In this document: positions 18,511-28,535 of the stretch, piece by piece | Layout of the letters: the number at the start of each line of letters is the position of its first letter | Position numbering within the stretch: the first letter of the stretch is position 1 | Source of the DNA: Pseudalkalibacillus sp. SCS-8 | GTDB taxonomy: Bacteria; Bacillota; Bacilli; Bacillales; Fictibacillaceae | Direction of reading: 5' to 3' | DNA length: 64,000 nt | Assembly: GCF_040126055.1 (NCBI RefSeq) | Contig: NZ_CP143541.1 | Span: forward strand, 2,480,001 to 2,544,000 | Program-made: the position numbers and the translations under genes | The notes under the pieces: model-generated | What the model saw: the letters and a program-made list of their open reading frames with translations, nothing else | Databases searched by the model: none | What the model was told of the DNA's origin: nothing

Positions 18511-20805
18511 TTATACGTTCTCCTGCTCTACTTGTTGTTCAAGATATCCTTTCAATTTTGAACTTAGATTGGAATTTCGGCGGCTTGTCTCATTTTGTTG
18601 CACAGCACGCTCCAGCGCCTCCATTTCACCGCAAAGGATCAAGTACTCTTTGCTTCGGGTCACTGCTGTATAGATCAGGTTCCTTCTCAACATCCGAAAA
18701 TACCCTCTGACGATTGGAAGGACGACGATCGGAAATTCGCTTCCCTGGGATTTATGGATGGAACAGCAATATGCATGGGTGATTTGGGTAAGGTCCGTTT
18801 TCTTGAAGGTAACTTCAATGCCATCGAATGAAATGACAATCTGATCCTCTTTGTCTGTCGTTTCCTTTGCGTAAATAATAGACACGATTTCACCAATATC
18901 ACCATTGAAGATCTGTTCTTCAGGTACATTGACCAGTTGAAGGACTTTATCCCCTACTCGGTAAATCGTTTCAAAATGGTTAATTTCTCGTTTTTGTTCA
19001 TTCGGTGGATTGAACATCTCTTGTAATTCTTTGTTCAGTTCATCAATCCCAGCACGCCCCCGATACATAGGTGCAAGAACTTGGACGTCCTTCGCTGTGT
19101 AACCTTTCGACATTGCGCTCTTACAGACTTGTAGGATCGCTTGTGTCACCTGGTCTTGTTTGCATGGGAAAAAACGTCGATCTCGCTGAGGTGCATGAAG
19201 GTCGTCAGGCAGAGTCCCATTCTTCATTTCATGTGCAAGCTGGATAATGGTCGATCCTTTCGCCTGCCGGTAAATTTCATCGAGCTGGACTGTAGGGATT
19301 ACAGTGGAATCAATCAAGTCCTTCAGTACCTGCCCAGGTCCTACGGAAGGCAACTGATCCTCATCCCCTACCATCACGACCTGGATATGCTCCGGAAGTG
19401 CATCAAACAGCCGGTATGCGAGACGGAGATCGACCATCGACATTTCATCAATAATCAACAACCGGCCAGCGATCGGATTATCTTCGCCATACTCGAAGCC
19501 GCTTCCACCTTTCCATCCGAGAAGCCTATGGATTGTAACCGCTGGAAGCCCTGTGGATTCACTCATCCGTTTGGCCGCTCGGCCTGTCGGTGCCACCAAC
19601 AGGAATGGATACTCATTTTTCTCATAATCCTTTGGATCAAGGGATAGACCATGAATTTCAGCATAAACCTCAATAATTCCCTTTATGACGGTCGTCTTAC
19701 CTGTACCTGGGCCCCCTGTCAGGATCATCATCGGTGAGGTCAATGCTTTGTAGATCGCATCTTTTTGGGCTTCCGCATATTCAATACCTTGATGCTCTTC
19801 AAGCTCACCGAGGGCATTGTAAAAGTCTGATAGCTCAACACGATCATATTCATCCTGTTTCATGATTTTATCGATCGATTGAATAAGACCACGTTCCGAG
19901 AAAAACAATGAAGGAAGGTAAGCATTCTCTTCCTCGATATACGCTTTTCCATCTCCGTGTAGAGACACAATCTCACTGTAGAAATCAATTTCCTCATCAT
20001 CAACCTGGCCATTGAACAAGAGCCGCTTCGTTTCTTGGATCAGCTCGTCAACCGGCATATACGTATGTCCTTGTTGATTGGAAAGCTCCTTCAGGCAATA
20101 CAAAATACCTGCCTGGATACGTTCAGAAGAAGTGTCTTCTATGCCTAAAGCCTGACCGATTTCATCTGCTCTTTTGAAGCCGACTCCATCAATATCGTAA
20201 ATCAGTTGATAGGGATTCGATTGAATGACGGACAAGGATTCCTGCTGATATGTCTGATAAATTTTCATGGCAATGGAAGGACCGATACCATAGTTATGTA
20301 GGGTGCTTAACAGCTGCTCCAGCCCTTGATGCTCCATCAGCGTCTCATAAATCGTACGGGCTCTTTCTTCTGTTAAGCTCGATATTTCATTCAAGACTTC
20401 CGGGTCCTCGAGAATTTTCGAGAATGCATTATCGCCTAATGTCCGAACGACCTTTTCTGCCGTTTTCTTCCCGATCCCATTAAAAAGGTCACTCGATAAA
20501 TAGAGAATCATTCCATCTTCTGTACGGGGCAGATCTTTACGATAAAAATCGACCACAAACTGCTTGCCGTATTTTGGATGCTCTTTCATATCTCCCCAGA
20601 AAATATACGATTCATCCTCCAGCAGTACTGGAAATGCGCCGACGACAATCAGTTCCTTTTCAATTTCGGCAAGATTCGTTCCAGAGGTTTTAACCTTCAG
20701 AACGGTGTAATAGGTTTCGGCATTCTGATAAATGACATGCAGAATCGAACCCTTCACATATGTCTTTTCTTCATTCCCGAGTTGGAGTTGTCCTTGTAAT
20801 TCCAT
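18511..20805 (-). CDS. recD2: RecD2 ATP-dependent DNA helicase (YrrC)
   Basis: 764 residues, superfamily 1B helicase without a RecBC partner. N-terminal OB-like and helix-hairpin-helix region (LSSDLFNGIGKKTAEKVV and NPYQLIYDIDGVGFKRADEIG), then Walker A GGPGTGKTTVIKG (about 367-379), Walker B LIIDEMSMVD, GDEDQLPSVGPGQVL and C-terminal TRSKEYLILCG. A 5'-3' helicase involved in replication fork stability and repair. It follows the TPR gene by 16 bases. Confidence 0.95.
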   Translation of the reverse strand: MELQGQLQLGNEEKTYVKGSILHVIYQNAETYYTVLKVKTSGTNLAEIEKELIVVGAFPVLLEDESYIFWGDMKEHPKYGKQFVVDFYRKDLPRTEDGMILYLSSDLFNGIGKKTAEKVVRTLGDNAFSKILEDPEVLNEISSLTEERARTIYETLMEHQGLEQLLSTLHNYGIGPSIAMKIYQTYQQESLSVIQSNPYQLIYDIDGVGFKRADEIGQALGIEDTSSERIQAGILYCLKELSNQQGHTYMPVDELIQETKRLLFNGQVDDEEIDFYSEIVSLHGDGKAYIEEENAYLPSLFFSERGLIQSIDKIMKQDEYDRVELSDFYNALGELEEHQGIEYAEAQKDAIYKALTSPMMILTGGPGTGKTTVIKGIIEVYAEIHGLSLDPKDYEKNEYPFLLVAPTGRAAKRMSESTGLPAVTIHRLLGWKGGSGFEYGEDNPIAGRLLIIDEMSMVDLRLAYRLFDALPEHIQVVMVGDEDQLPSVGPGQVLKDLIDSTVIPTVQLDEIYRQAKGSTIIQLAHEMKNGTLPDDLHAPQRDRRFFPCKQDQVTQAILQVCKSAMSKGYTAKDVQVLAPMYRGRAGIDELNKELQEMFNPPNEQKREINHFETIYRVGDKVLQLVNVPEEQIFNGDIGEIVSIIYAKETTDKEDQIVISFDGIEVTFKKTDLTQITHAYCCSIHKSQGSEFPIVVLPIVRGYFRMLRRNLIYTAVTRSKEYLILCGEMEALERAVQQNETSRRNSNLSSKLKGYLEQQVEQENV

Positions 20806-20821
20806 AGTTTCGCCCCGCTAA

Positions 20822-21502
20822 TCATTCATTGTTTCCAGTGGACTTGCGCAATTCATTCACCTGCTTGATACCATTATGGGCAAGAAGATGGTCATTTTGG
20901 ATGCTGACAGCTTTCTGGAACATTGCTTCAGCTTGATCTAGATCTGATTGATAGAGATAAGCGACACCAAGGTTATAATAGGCATCTGCATGCTCTGGAT
21001 CGAGTTCAATCACATTTCGCAATGCGTTGGTAGAGTGCTCGAACATTTGAAGCTTACCAAGTGCCATTCCATATTGGAACCACGCATCCACATCCTTCTC
21101 ATTCTCTTCTGTCGCCTTTTGGAAGTGTGGAAGGGCGCGTCTGTCATCTCCAAGTTGTGTAAAGCTCATACCAAGCATGAAATGTGAATCGCCATCGGAA
21201 AGCCCCTTCTTAATTGCATCAATGAAAAGGTCCACGGCATCATCGAATTGCTCTAGCTTATAGAAGACGACACCTGCACCATAATATGCTGCTGCCAAAT
21301 CTTCATCCAACTCAATCGCCTTATCGAAAAACCCCATCGCCTTCTCGTACTCTCCGACGAGTTCGAGAAGGTTCCCGAAGTTCACATATGCAACAGGATC
21401 ATCCGGTTTTTCTTCAAGTGCTTTATGAAAAGCCTTCGCTGCTTCCTCATATTTTCCTTCTTTCATACGTTCAATGCCGATTTTATTATGATCTTCAGTC
21501 AT
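20822..21502 (-). CDS. yrrB: TPR repeat protein YrrB
   Basis: 226 residues consisting of six or so tetratricopeptide units, for example GIERMKEGKYEEAAKAFHKAL, NFGNLLELVGEYEKAMGFFDKA and YNLGVAYLYQSDLDQAEAMFQKA. No signal or membrane helix; a cytoplasmic protein-interaction scaffold. Conserved between mnmA and recD2 in Bacillaceae but partner unknown. AGGAGGAGG precedes the ATG. Its upstream region carries a phased GTAGAT array. Confidence 0.9.
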   Translation of the reverse strand: MTEDHNKIGIERMKEGKYEEAAKAFHKALEEKPDDPVAYVNFGNLLELVGEYEKAMGFFDKAIELDEDLAAAYYGAGVVFYKLEQFDDAVDLFIDAIKKGLSDGDSHFMLGMSFTQLGDDRRALPHFQKATEENEKDVDAWFQYGMALGKLQMFEHSTNALRNVIELDPEHADAYYNLGVAYLYQSDLDQAEAMFQKAVSIQNDHLLAHNGIKQVNELRKSTGNNE

Positions 21503-21533
21503 GATCTCTGCCTCCTCCTAATTTTGCATCATT

Positions 21534-21641
21534 GTAGATAAAATCGTCTATTTGTAGATATTTTTTCATTTTCGTAGATCATTCTTCATTTTTGTAGATA
21601 AATTCAGTTTTTTGGTAGATAAATCTATTTTTGTTGTAGAT
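21534..21641. repeat. Six phased GTAGAT repeats upstream of yrrB
   Basis: GTAGAT occurs at 21534, 21554, 21574, 21594, 21615 and 21636, that is at 20, 20, 20, 21 and 21 bases. On the minus strand the unit reads roughly TTTATCTACAAAAATGAA with degenerate tails. The array fills the space between the mnmA terminator and the yrrB ribosome binding site. No function assigned. Confidence 0.85.
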
Positions 21642-21667
21642 AAATACGCAATCGTCGAAAAGAAAAG

Positions 21668-21699
21668 GGACCTCGTCAAACGTTCATTTGAGAAGGTCC
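21668..21699 (-). terminator. Rho-independent terminator after mnmA
   Basis: Minus-strand stem GGACCTTCTCAAA with TTTGACGAGGTCC, followed by CTTTTCTTTTC. Confidence 0.8.
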
Positions 21700-21722
21700 A
21701 CTGCTGTCTTGCATTTCAGCGA

Positions 21723-23995
<2,273 letters not shown>

Positions 23996-24039
23996 TTTAT
24001 CACCTTATTAATGTAGTAAAGACTCACGTCCATTGTTAA

Positions 24040-24459
24040 TTAAATGTAGAACATGTACGCTTCTTGATCGTCATCGTTACTGTAGGAAGCGAGCTCATCT
24101 AACGTCGTACTGTCCAGTACTTCTTTGACAGCATCTCTAATTTTGATCCAGAGGTCGCGTTTCGCCGGTTCTTCATCATCTAAAATTTCCACTGGCGTAA
24201 TCGGACCCTCAAGTACGCGGATGATGTCACCTGCCGTTATCTTTTCCGCATCGCGGGTTAAAGTATACCCTCCATATGCACCACGGACACTTTTGACGAG
24301 TCCTGCATTCCGAAGGGGACCGACCAGCTGCTCAAGATAGTGCTCAGACAGGCCATGATCCTTTGCAATTGATTTTAAGGAAATTGGTCCTTCACCGTAT
24401 TTTTTGGCCAAGGCAATCATGATGGTCAACCCATATCGTCCCTTTGTCGATATTTTCAT
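24040..24459 (-). CDS. cymR: Rrf2 family cysteine metabolism repressor CymR
   Basis: 139 residues. Winged helix-turn-helix at the N-terminus (MKISTKGRYGLTIMIALA, LKSIAKDHGLSEHYLEQL, VRGAYGGYTL). It lacks the three-cysteine Fe-S cluster of IscR, as expected for CymR, which acts with CysK as a cysteine sensor. Synteny cymR-yrvO-mnmA matches B. subtilis. Expected targets include the yrrT-mccB operon at the left end of this window. Confidence 0.93.
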   Translation of the reverse strand: MKISTKGRYGLTIMIALAKKYGEGPISLKSIAKDHGLSEHYLEQLVGPLRNAGLVKSVRGAYGGYTLTRDAEKITAGDIIRVLEGPITPVEILDDEEPAKRDLWIKIRDAVKEVLDSTTLDELASYSNDDDQEAYMFYI

Positions 24460-24559
24460 ATTCTCCTCCTCAATTGAATAAGCATCGAATGTCTATGATC
24501 AATATCACGTTTCATTTTTCAGGGGTTTCAACCTGTTTGCTTCCTGCTCTTTTTTCCTA

Positions 24560-24572
24560 TGACATTATAGCA
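24560..24572 (-). promoter_or_regulatory. Extended -10 promoter of cymR
   Basis: Perfect TATAAT (24564-24569) on the minus strand with an upstream TGC (TGnTATAAT). No good -35 is seen, so the extended -10 may carry the promoter. Confidence 0.55.
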
Positions 24573-24717
24573 CGAATGGAGTAATTCTTGCATTCACCGA
24601 GTTCCTATAGTATCGTTCAGTTGAATTATGAAAGTCAACGTATATGAACCATTCATGTGGAGATTACAACAACAATGCATCAACTCGAAATAGATGTCCA
24701 TGAAAGGACGTGATGAA

Positions 24718-26049
24718 ATGGACTTATTCGATATGTCGATGGATGATACGCCGAAAGGCAAACCGCTTGCTGACCGGATGAGACCACGTAAGCTGGATGA
24801 ATTCATCGGACAAGAACATATCGTCGGTAAAGGGAAGCTGCTCCGTAGAGCAATTGAGGCTGATCAATTGTCCGCTATGATCTTCTTTGGTCCTCCGGGA
24901 ACAGGGAAGACGACACTTTCTAAAATCATCGCAAATACAACCTCTGCACATTTTGAACAGATCAATGCGGTCACTTCAGGTGTCGCAGATATTCGTAACA
25001 TCACATCCCAGGCACGGGAACGACTGAAGATGGATGATCAGAAGACACTTCTATTCATTGATGAAATTCATCGCTTCAATAAGAGTCAACAAGATGCGTT
25101 ACTTCCTTATGTAGAAGATGGCACAATCATCTTGATTGGTGCGACGACCGAAAGTCCAATGTTTGAAATTAATCGTGCCCTGTTATCCCGATCGAGATTG
25201 TTTCGATTCGAACCCTTGACGGATGCCCATATCAAACAAGTGTTGCAAACGGCGATTAAAGATAAGGAAAGAGGATTTGGAAACCATTCGATTGAGGCAG
25301 AGGATGAAGCCCTCGACCATCTTGTAGACGTTGCAAATGGTGATGCACGGACAGCACTGAACGCTCTTGAACTTGCTGTTCTGACGACGACACCTGATTC
25401 AGAAGGTACCGTCCAGATTACGCTGGAGATTGCAGAGGAATCCATCCAGCAAAGAGTCTTACAGTATGATAAACAAGGTGACAACCATTACGACACCATC
25501 TCCGCTTTTATAAAAAGCATTCGCGGTTCGGACCCTGATGCAACGCTCTATTGGCTTGCAAAAATGATCTATGCCGGAGAAGATCCGAAATTCATCGCAA
25601 GAAGACTTTATGTCCATGCAGCTGAAGATGTCGGTCTGGCTGATCCAAATGCCTTATTAATTGCACAAGCAGCTGCCCATGCTGTCGATTTTATCGGTAT
25701 GCCTGAAGCACGCATCCCACTTGCAGAGGCAGCACTTTACATTGCAACTGCCCCGAAAAGCAATGCCGTCATTTCAGGCATCGATCAGGCTCTCGCAGCT
25801 GTGAAGAACGAAAAAGCAGGCCAAGTGCCTACCCATTTGCGGGATACGCACTATAGCGGAGCAAAAGAGCTTGGCTCAGGAATCGGGTATAAATATCCGC
25901 ATGATTATCAAGATGGGTATGTCCCTCAACAATACCTCCCTGATCACCTGACACACAAAACCTTTTACAAGTCCAGTGACCGGGGATATGAGAAAACTGT
26001 CCAAAAGCGGCTTGATTATTTCCAAAAGCGTAAAGAAAAAGGGCAATAA
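24718..26049 (+). CDS. rarA: Replication-associated recombination protein RarA (MgsA)
   Basis: About 443 residues, clamp-loader-like AAA+ ATPase. FGPPGTGKTTLSK Walker A (about residues 60-72), [11 protein letters not shown] Walker B, GATTESP sensor 1, SRSRLFRFEPL, and a C-terminal tetramerisation domain with HLRDTHYSGAKELGSG. Acts at stalled replication forks. The ATG at 24718 follows AAAGGA by nine bases; an upstream in-frame ATG at 24694 lacks a site. Divergent from cymR. Confidence 0.94.
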   Translation: MDLFDMSMDDTPKGKPLADRMRPRKLDEFIGQEHIVGKGKLLRRAIEADQLSAMIFFGPPGTGKTTLSKIIANTTSAHFEQINAVTSGVADIRNITSQARERLKMDDQKTLLFIDEIHRFNKSQQDALLPYVEDGTIILIGATTESPMFEINRALLSRSRLFRFEPLTDAHIKQVLQTAIKDKERGFGNHSIEAEDEALDHLVDVANGDARTALNALELAVLTTTPDSEGTVQITLEIAEESIQQRVLQYDKQGDNHYDTISAFIKSIRGSDPDATLYWLAKMIYAGEDPKFIARRLYVHAAEDVGLADPNALLIAQAAAHAVDFIGMPEARIPLAEAALYIATAPKSNAVISGIDQALAAVKNEKAGQVPTHLRDTHYSGAKELGSGIGYKYPHDYQDGYVPQQYLPDHLTHKTFYKSSDRGYEKTVQKRLDYFQKRKEKGQ

Positions 26050-26145
26050 CCTAGTATTTAAAATTAGTAAACTTGTATAGTTTCTCTCTTTTTTGTCCAA
26101 GATAATGCTAAAAAACCTATTGGGGCTTAAAGGAGAGATAACAAT

Positions 26146-26907
26146 ATGTCGAATCAACGCCAAGACGCGTGGTCTGAAGAAGACGATCTATTATTAGCGG
26201 AAACCGTATTACGACATGTACGAGAAGGAAGCACACAGCTTCAAGCATTTGATGAAGTTGGTGATAAGCTTGACCGTACATCTGCCGCAGTTGGATTTAG
26301 ATGGAATGCAATCGTCAGAAAAAAATATGAGCAAGCTTTGAAGCTTGCGAGAAGGCAAAGAAAAGAACGGAAGCGGGCTGCAGCAGCCACCACTAAGCCG
26401 GCTCCACGACAAACCGAAAAGAAAGATACTTATCAAACTCGTTTTGATGACCCTATGGATTTTGAAAACTATCATCCTCTTTCTGAACCGAAAAGTCGTA
26501 CTGTAGCAGAGGAAACAGTTGAACCGAATATGGTCCCGACTCCTCCACCTGTTGCACAGTCTACCACTCCTAAAAGTAGTAGCAGTAAAACCCGTAATGG
26601 AGATGGAGTTGAGCTTGATTCCATCATCGCGTTCTTACAGCAATTGAAGCATCAGGATACAAGTTCTTCTCATCAGAACGAGCAGTTACAGCAGGAATGT
26701 GCTGCACTTCAGAAACAAAATGAGGCATACAAACAAGAGCTTGAAGAATTAAAAAACAATTACACATCCTTGAAGGAAGATTACCAGGCGTTATTACAAA
26801 TCATGGACCGGGCAAGAAGGATGGTCCTCCTTCAAGATCAAGAAGAGCTCTCATCCTCTAAATTCAAGATGGATAAGAACGGTAATCTTGAAAAAGTGGC
26901 GAAATAA
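26146..26907 (+). CDS. RsfA/YlbO family (SANT/Myb-like) transcription regulator
   Basis: 253 residues. N-terminal Myb/SANT-like DNA-binding region (DAWSEEDDLLLAETVLRHVREGS to VGFRWNAIVRKKYEQA), a basic and proline-rich linker, then a C-terminal coiled coil (about 170-225, KQNEAYKQELEELKNNY). The family includes B. subtilis RsfA, a prespore-specific regulator, and YlbO (GerR), a mother-cell regulator; which one this equals is unclear. GGAGAG lies before the ATG. A bidirectional terminator separates it from the convergent tcdA. Confidence 0.85.
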   Translation: MSNQRQDAWSEEDDLLLAETVLRHVREGSTQLQAFDEVGDKLDRTSAAVGFRWNAIVRKKYEQALKLARRQRKERKRAAAATTKPAPRQTEKKDTYQTRFDDPMDFENYHPLSEPKSRTVAEETVEPNMVPTPPPVAQSTTPKSSSSKTRNGDGVELDSIIAFLQQLKHQDTSSSHQNEQLQQECAALQKQNEAYKQELEELKNNYTSLKEDYQALLQIMDRARRMVLLQDQEELSSSKFKMDKNGNLEKVAK

Positions 26908-26910
26908 AGA

Positions 26911-26945
26911 AAAGATGATCCAATGTACGATTTGGATCATCTTTT
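26911..26945. terminator. Bidirectional terminator between rsfA-like gene and tcdA
   Basis: Stem AAAGATGATCCAA with TTGGATCATCTTT, flanked by A and T runs. Confidence 0.88.
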
Positions 26946-26964
26946 TTATGTTCGTTTATAGACA

Positions 26965-27732
26965 TTATCGGACGCGGTCGATTCGAATGTCATTCTTCTC
27001 GATGATTTTGTTGATGACGTGTCCTGCCATGATCAACCCAGATACCGATGGGACGAAAGCATTTGATGATGGTGGCATTTTCGCCTTACGGATTTTTGCA
27101 TTTTCATCAGGAACAATTTCTTTTCTGACTTCTTCTCGTATTTGAATCGGCTTCTCATCTGAAAAGACGACATTGATTCCTTTATGGATACCTTCTTTAC
27201 GAAGTCGTGTGCGAATGACTTTTGCAATCGGGTCGTAGCTTGTTTTCGAAATATCTTCGATTCTTAAGCGTGTAGGATCCATCTTGTTCGCAACACCCAT
27301 ACTGGAAATCATCGGAATTTCCCTTTTAAGACACTCTTTCATCAAGTGGATTTTATATTCGATCGTATCTGAAGCATCCACAACAAAATCAAGAGGATAG
27401 CTGAAAAACTGTTCGTACGTCTCTTCTGTATAGAACATTTTCAAGGCTTCAACTTTACAATCCGGATTGATATCCACGATACGTTCCTTCATCAAGTCTA
27501 CCTTAGGTTGTCCGACTGTAGAGACTAGCGCATGAATTTGTCGATTTACGTTTGTAATATCGACATCATCTTTATCGACCAGGACAAGTGTACCAACACC
27601 TGAACGTGCCAATGCCTCAGCAGCGAAAGATCCAACGCCGCCAATTCCTAATACAGCTACAGTCGCCCCTTTTATGACTTCGATTCCTTCTTTTCCTATC
27701 GCTAATTCGTTTCTCGAAAATTGATGTAACAT
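26965..27732 (-). CDS. tcdA: tRNA threonylcarbamoyladenosine dehydratase TcdA (YrvM)
   Basis: About 255 residues, E1/ThiF-like family. Nucleotide-binding GIGGVGSFAAEALARSGVG (about 31-49), LVDKDDVDITNVNRQ, and DASDTIEYK. It cyclises t6A37 to ct6A in tRNA using ATP. The ATG at 27732 is chosen for GGAAGGAG seven bases upstream; the long upstream extension to 27819 runs into the 6S RNA terminator and has no support. The B. subtilis homologue also lies next to aspS and bsrA. Confidence 0.92.
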   Translation of the reverse strand: MLHQFSRNELAIGKEGIEVIKGATVAVLGIGGVGSFAAEALARSGVGTLVLVDKDDVDITNVNRQIHALVSTVGQPKVDLMKERIVDINPDCKVEALKMFYTEETYEQFFSYPLDFVVDASDTIEYKIHLMKECLKREIPMISSMGVANKMDPTRLRIEDISKTSYDPIAKVIRTRLRKEGIHKGINVVFSDEKPIQIREEVRKEIVPDENAKIRKAKMPPSSNAFVPSVSGLIMAGHVINKIIEKNDIRIDRVR

Positions 27733-27813
27733 CTGTATACTCCTTCCGTGCTGCAATCCAATATCTCTAATAGCATATACGATGTAACAACTTGAATGCA
27801 ACACACACGTGAA

Positions 27814-27842
27814 AAACACCAGATTTCAACCATCTGGTGTTG
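27814..27842 (-). terminator. Terminator after 6S RNA
   Basis: Minus-strand stem AACACCAGAT with ATCTGGTGTT and T-run, 14 bases after the 6S closing helix. Confidence 0.85.
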
Positions 27843-27851
27843 GAATAACCT

Positions 27852-28049
27852 ATGTAAGAGTCCCAATTGTGCCGTCACATTTCCTTTGTGTTGAACCTGC
27901 CTGTATAAAGTGGGTGCCCTGCTACAATTCTTATGCGTCCTTTCGGAGAAGGCTTGCACGCAAATCATAAACTCAGACTCCCATATTTAAAGTGTTGGCT
28001 CAAACATTCGGCAGAAAACGAACACCGCAGGACTCTTTAAATATTTTGT
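27852..28049 (-). ncRNA. ssrS: 6S RNA (bsrA-type)
   Basis: About 190 nt. The ends pair: AAGAGTCC (28030-28037) with GGACTCTT (27856-27863, minus strand), giving the closing helix; internal helices include GTGTTCG... and GGGAGTCTGAG. It has its own promoter and terminator and lies between aspS and tcdA, exactly where B. subtilis bsrA lies. 6S RNA binds sigma-A RNA polymerase. Exact ends are estimated. Confidence 0.85.
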
Positions 28050-28055
28050 AGTTAT

Positions 28056-28084
28056 AGAATAGCATACCGTTTTTCGATTTTCAA
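28056..28084 (-). promoter_or_regulatory. Sigma-A promoter of 6S RNA
   Basis: TTGAAA (28079-28084), 17-base spacer, TATTCT (28056-28061) on the minus strand, placing the start about 10-20 bases before the closing helix. Confidence 0.7.
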
Positions 28085-28280
28085 CGATTTGTCAGTGTTT
28101 TCTCAAAAATCAGACTTCTATACCAACTTGTGTAACGATACTGAAATAGACCTTGACACTGTTGATCCAAAGCGAGTTCAGCAGTATCAACCATTCAAAA
28201 TTTCAAACCTCATTTTGTGTGAATTGGTCGAAATGTGACTAAAGTAAGAAAAGCAGATTAAGATCAGATGTATGATAATT

Positions 28281-28465
28281 TATGAGTGCATCTTTTGGTG
28301 GTTTATCCTTTTTCGTGCACTCATAAACCCTCCATGAATGCACCATTTTTGGATTTCTCCTTTTTCGTGCACTCATAAACCCTCCATGAGTGCACCATTT
28401 TTGGGTTTCTCCTTTTTTGTGCACTCATAAACGCTCCTTGCGTCCTCCATTTCACGGTTTTCTCG
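28281..28465. repeat. 52-bp tandem hairpin repeats, about 3.5 units
   Basis: GTGCACTCATAAA recurs at 28315, 28367 and 28419 (exactly 52 bases apart) and ATGAGTGCA-like words at 28281, 28333 and 28385. Each unit can fold with GTGCACTCAT pairing ATGAGTGCAC around a nine-base loop. The right end is degenerate. A reading frame through it on the minus strand is an artefact of the repeat. No gene or known RNA is seen in 28090-28280 next to it. Confidence 0.85.
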
Positions 28466-28500
28466 TTTTCGGGAACACATAACCCGATAAAATCCAATTA

Positions 28501-28528
28501 AAAACCGCCCTCCAATTAGAGGGCGGTC
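28501..28528 (-). terminator. Rho-independent terminator after aspS
   Basis: Stem ACCGCCCTC with GAGGGCGGT, loop of six, T5 tail on the minus strand. Confidence 0.92.
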
Positions 28529-28535
28529 TCAACTT

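Noticed and set aside
28239..28424. 61-residue minus-strand frame rich in K, W and H
   Set aside because: It runs through the 52-bp tandem repeats; the peptide repeat follows the DNA repeat and there is no ribosome binding site.
28281..28465. Possible CRISPR array
   Set aside because: Units are adjoining tandem copies without unique spacers, and no cas gene is present.
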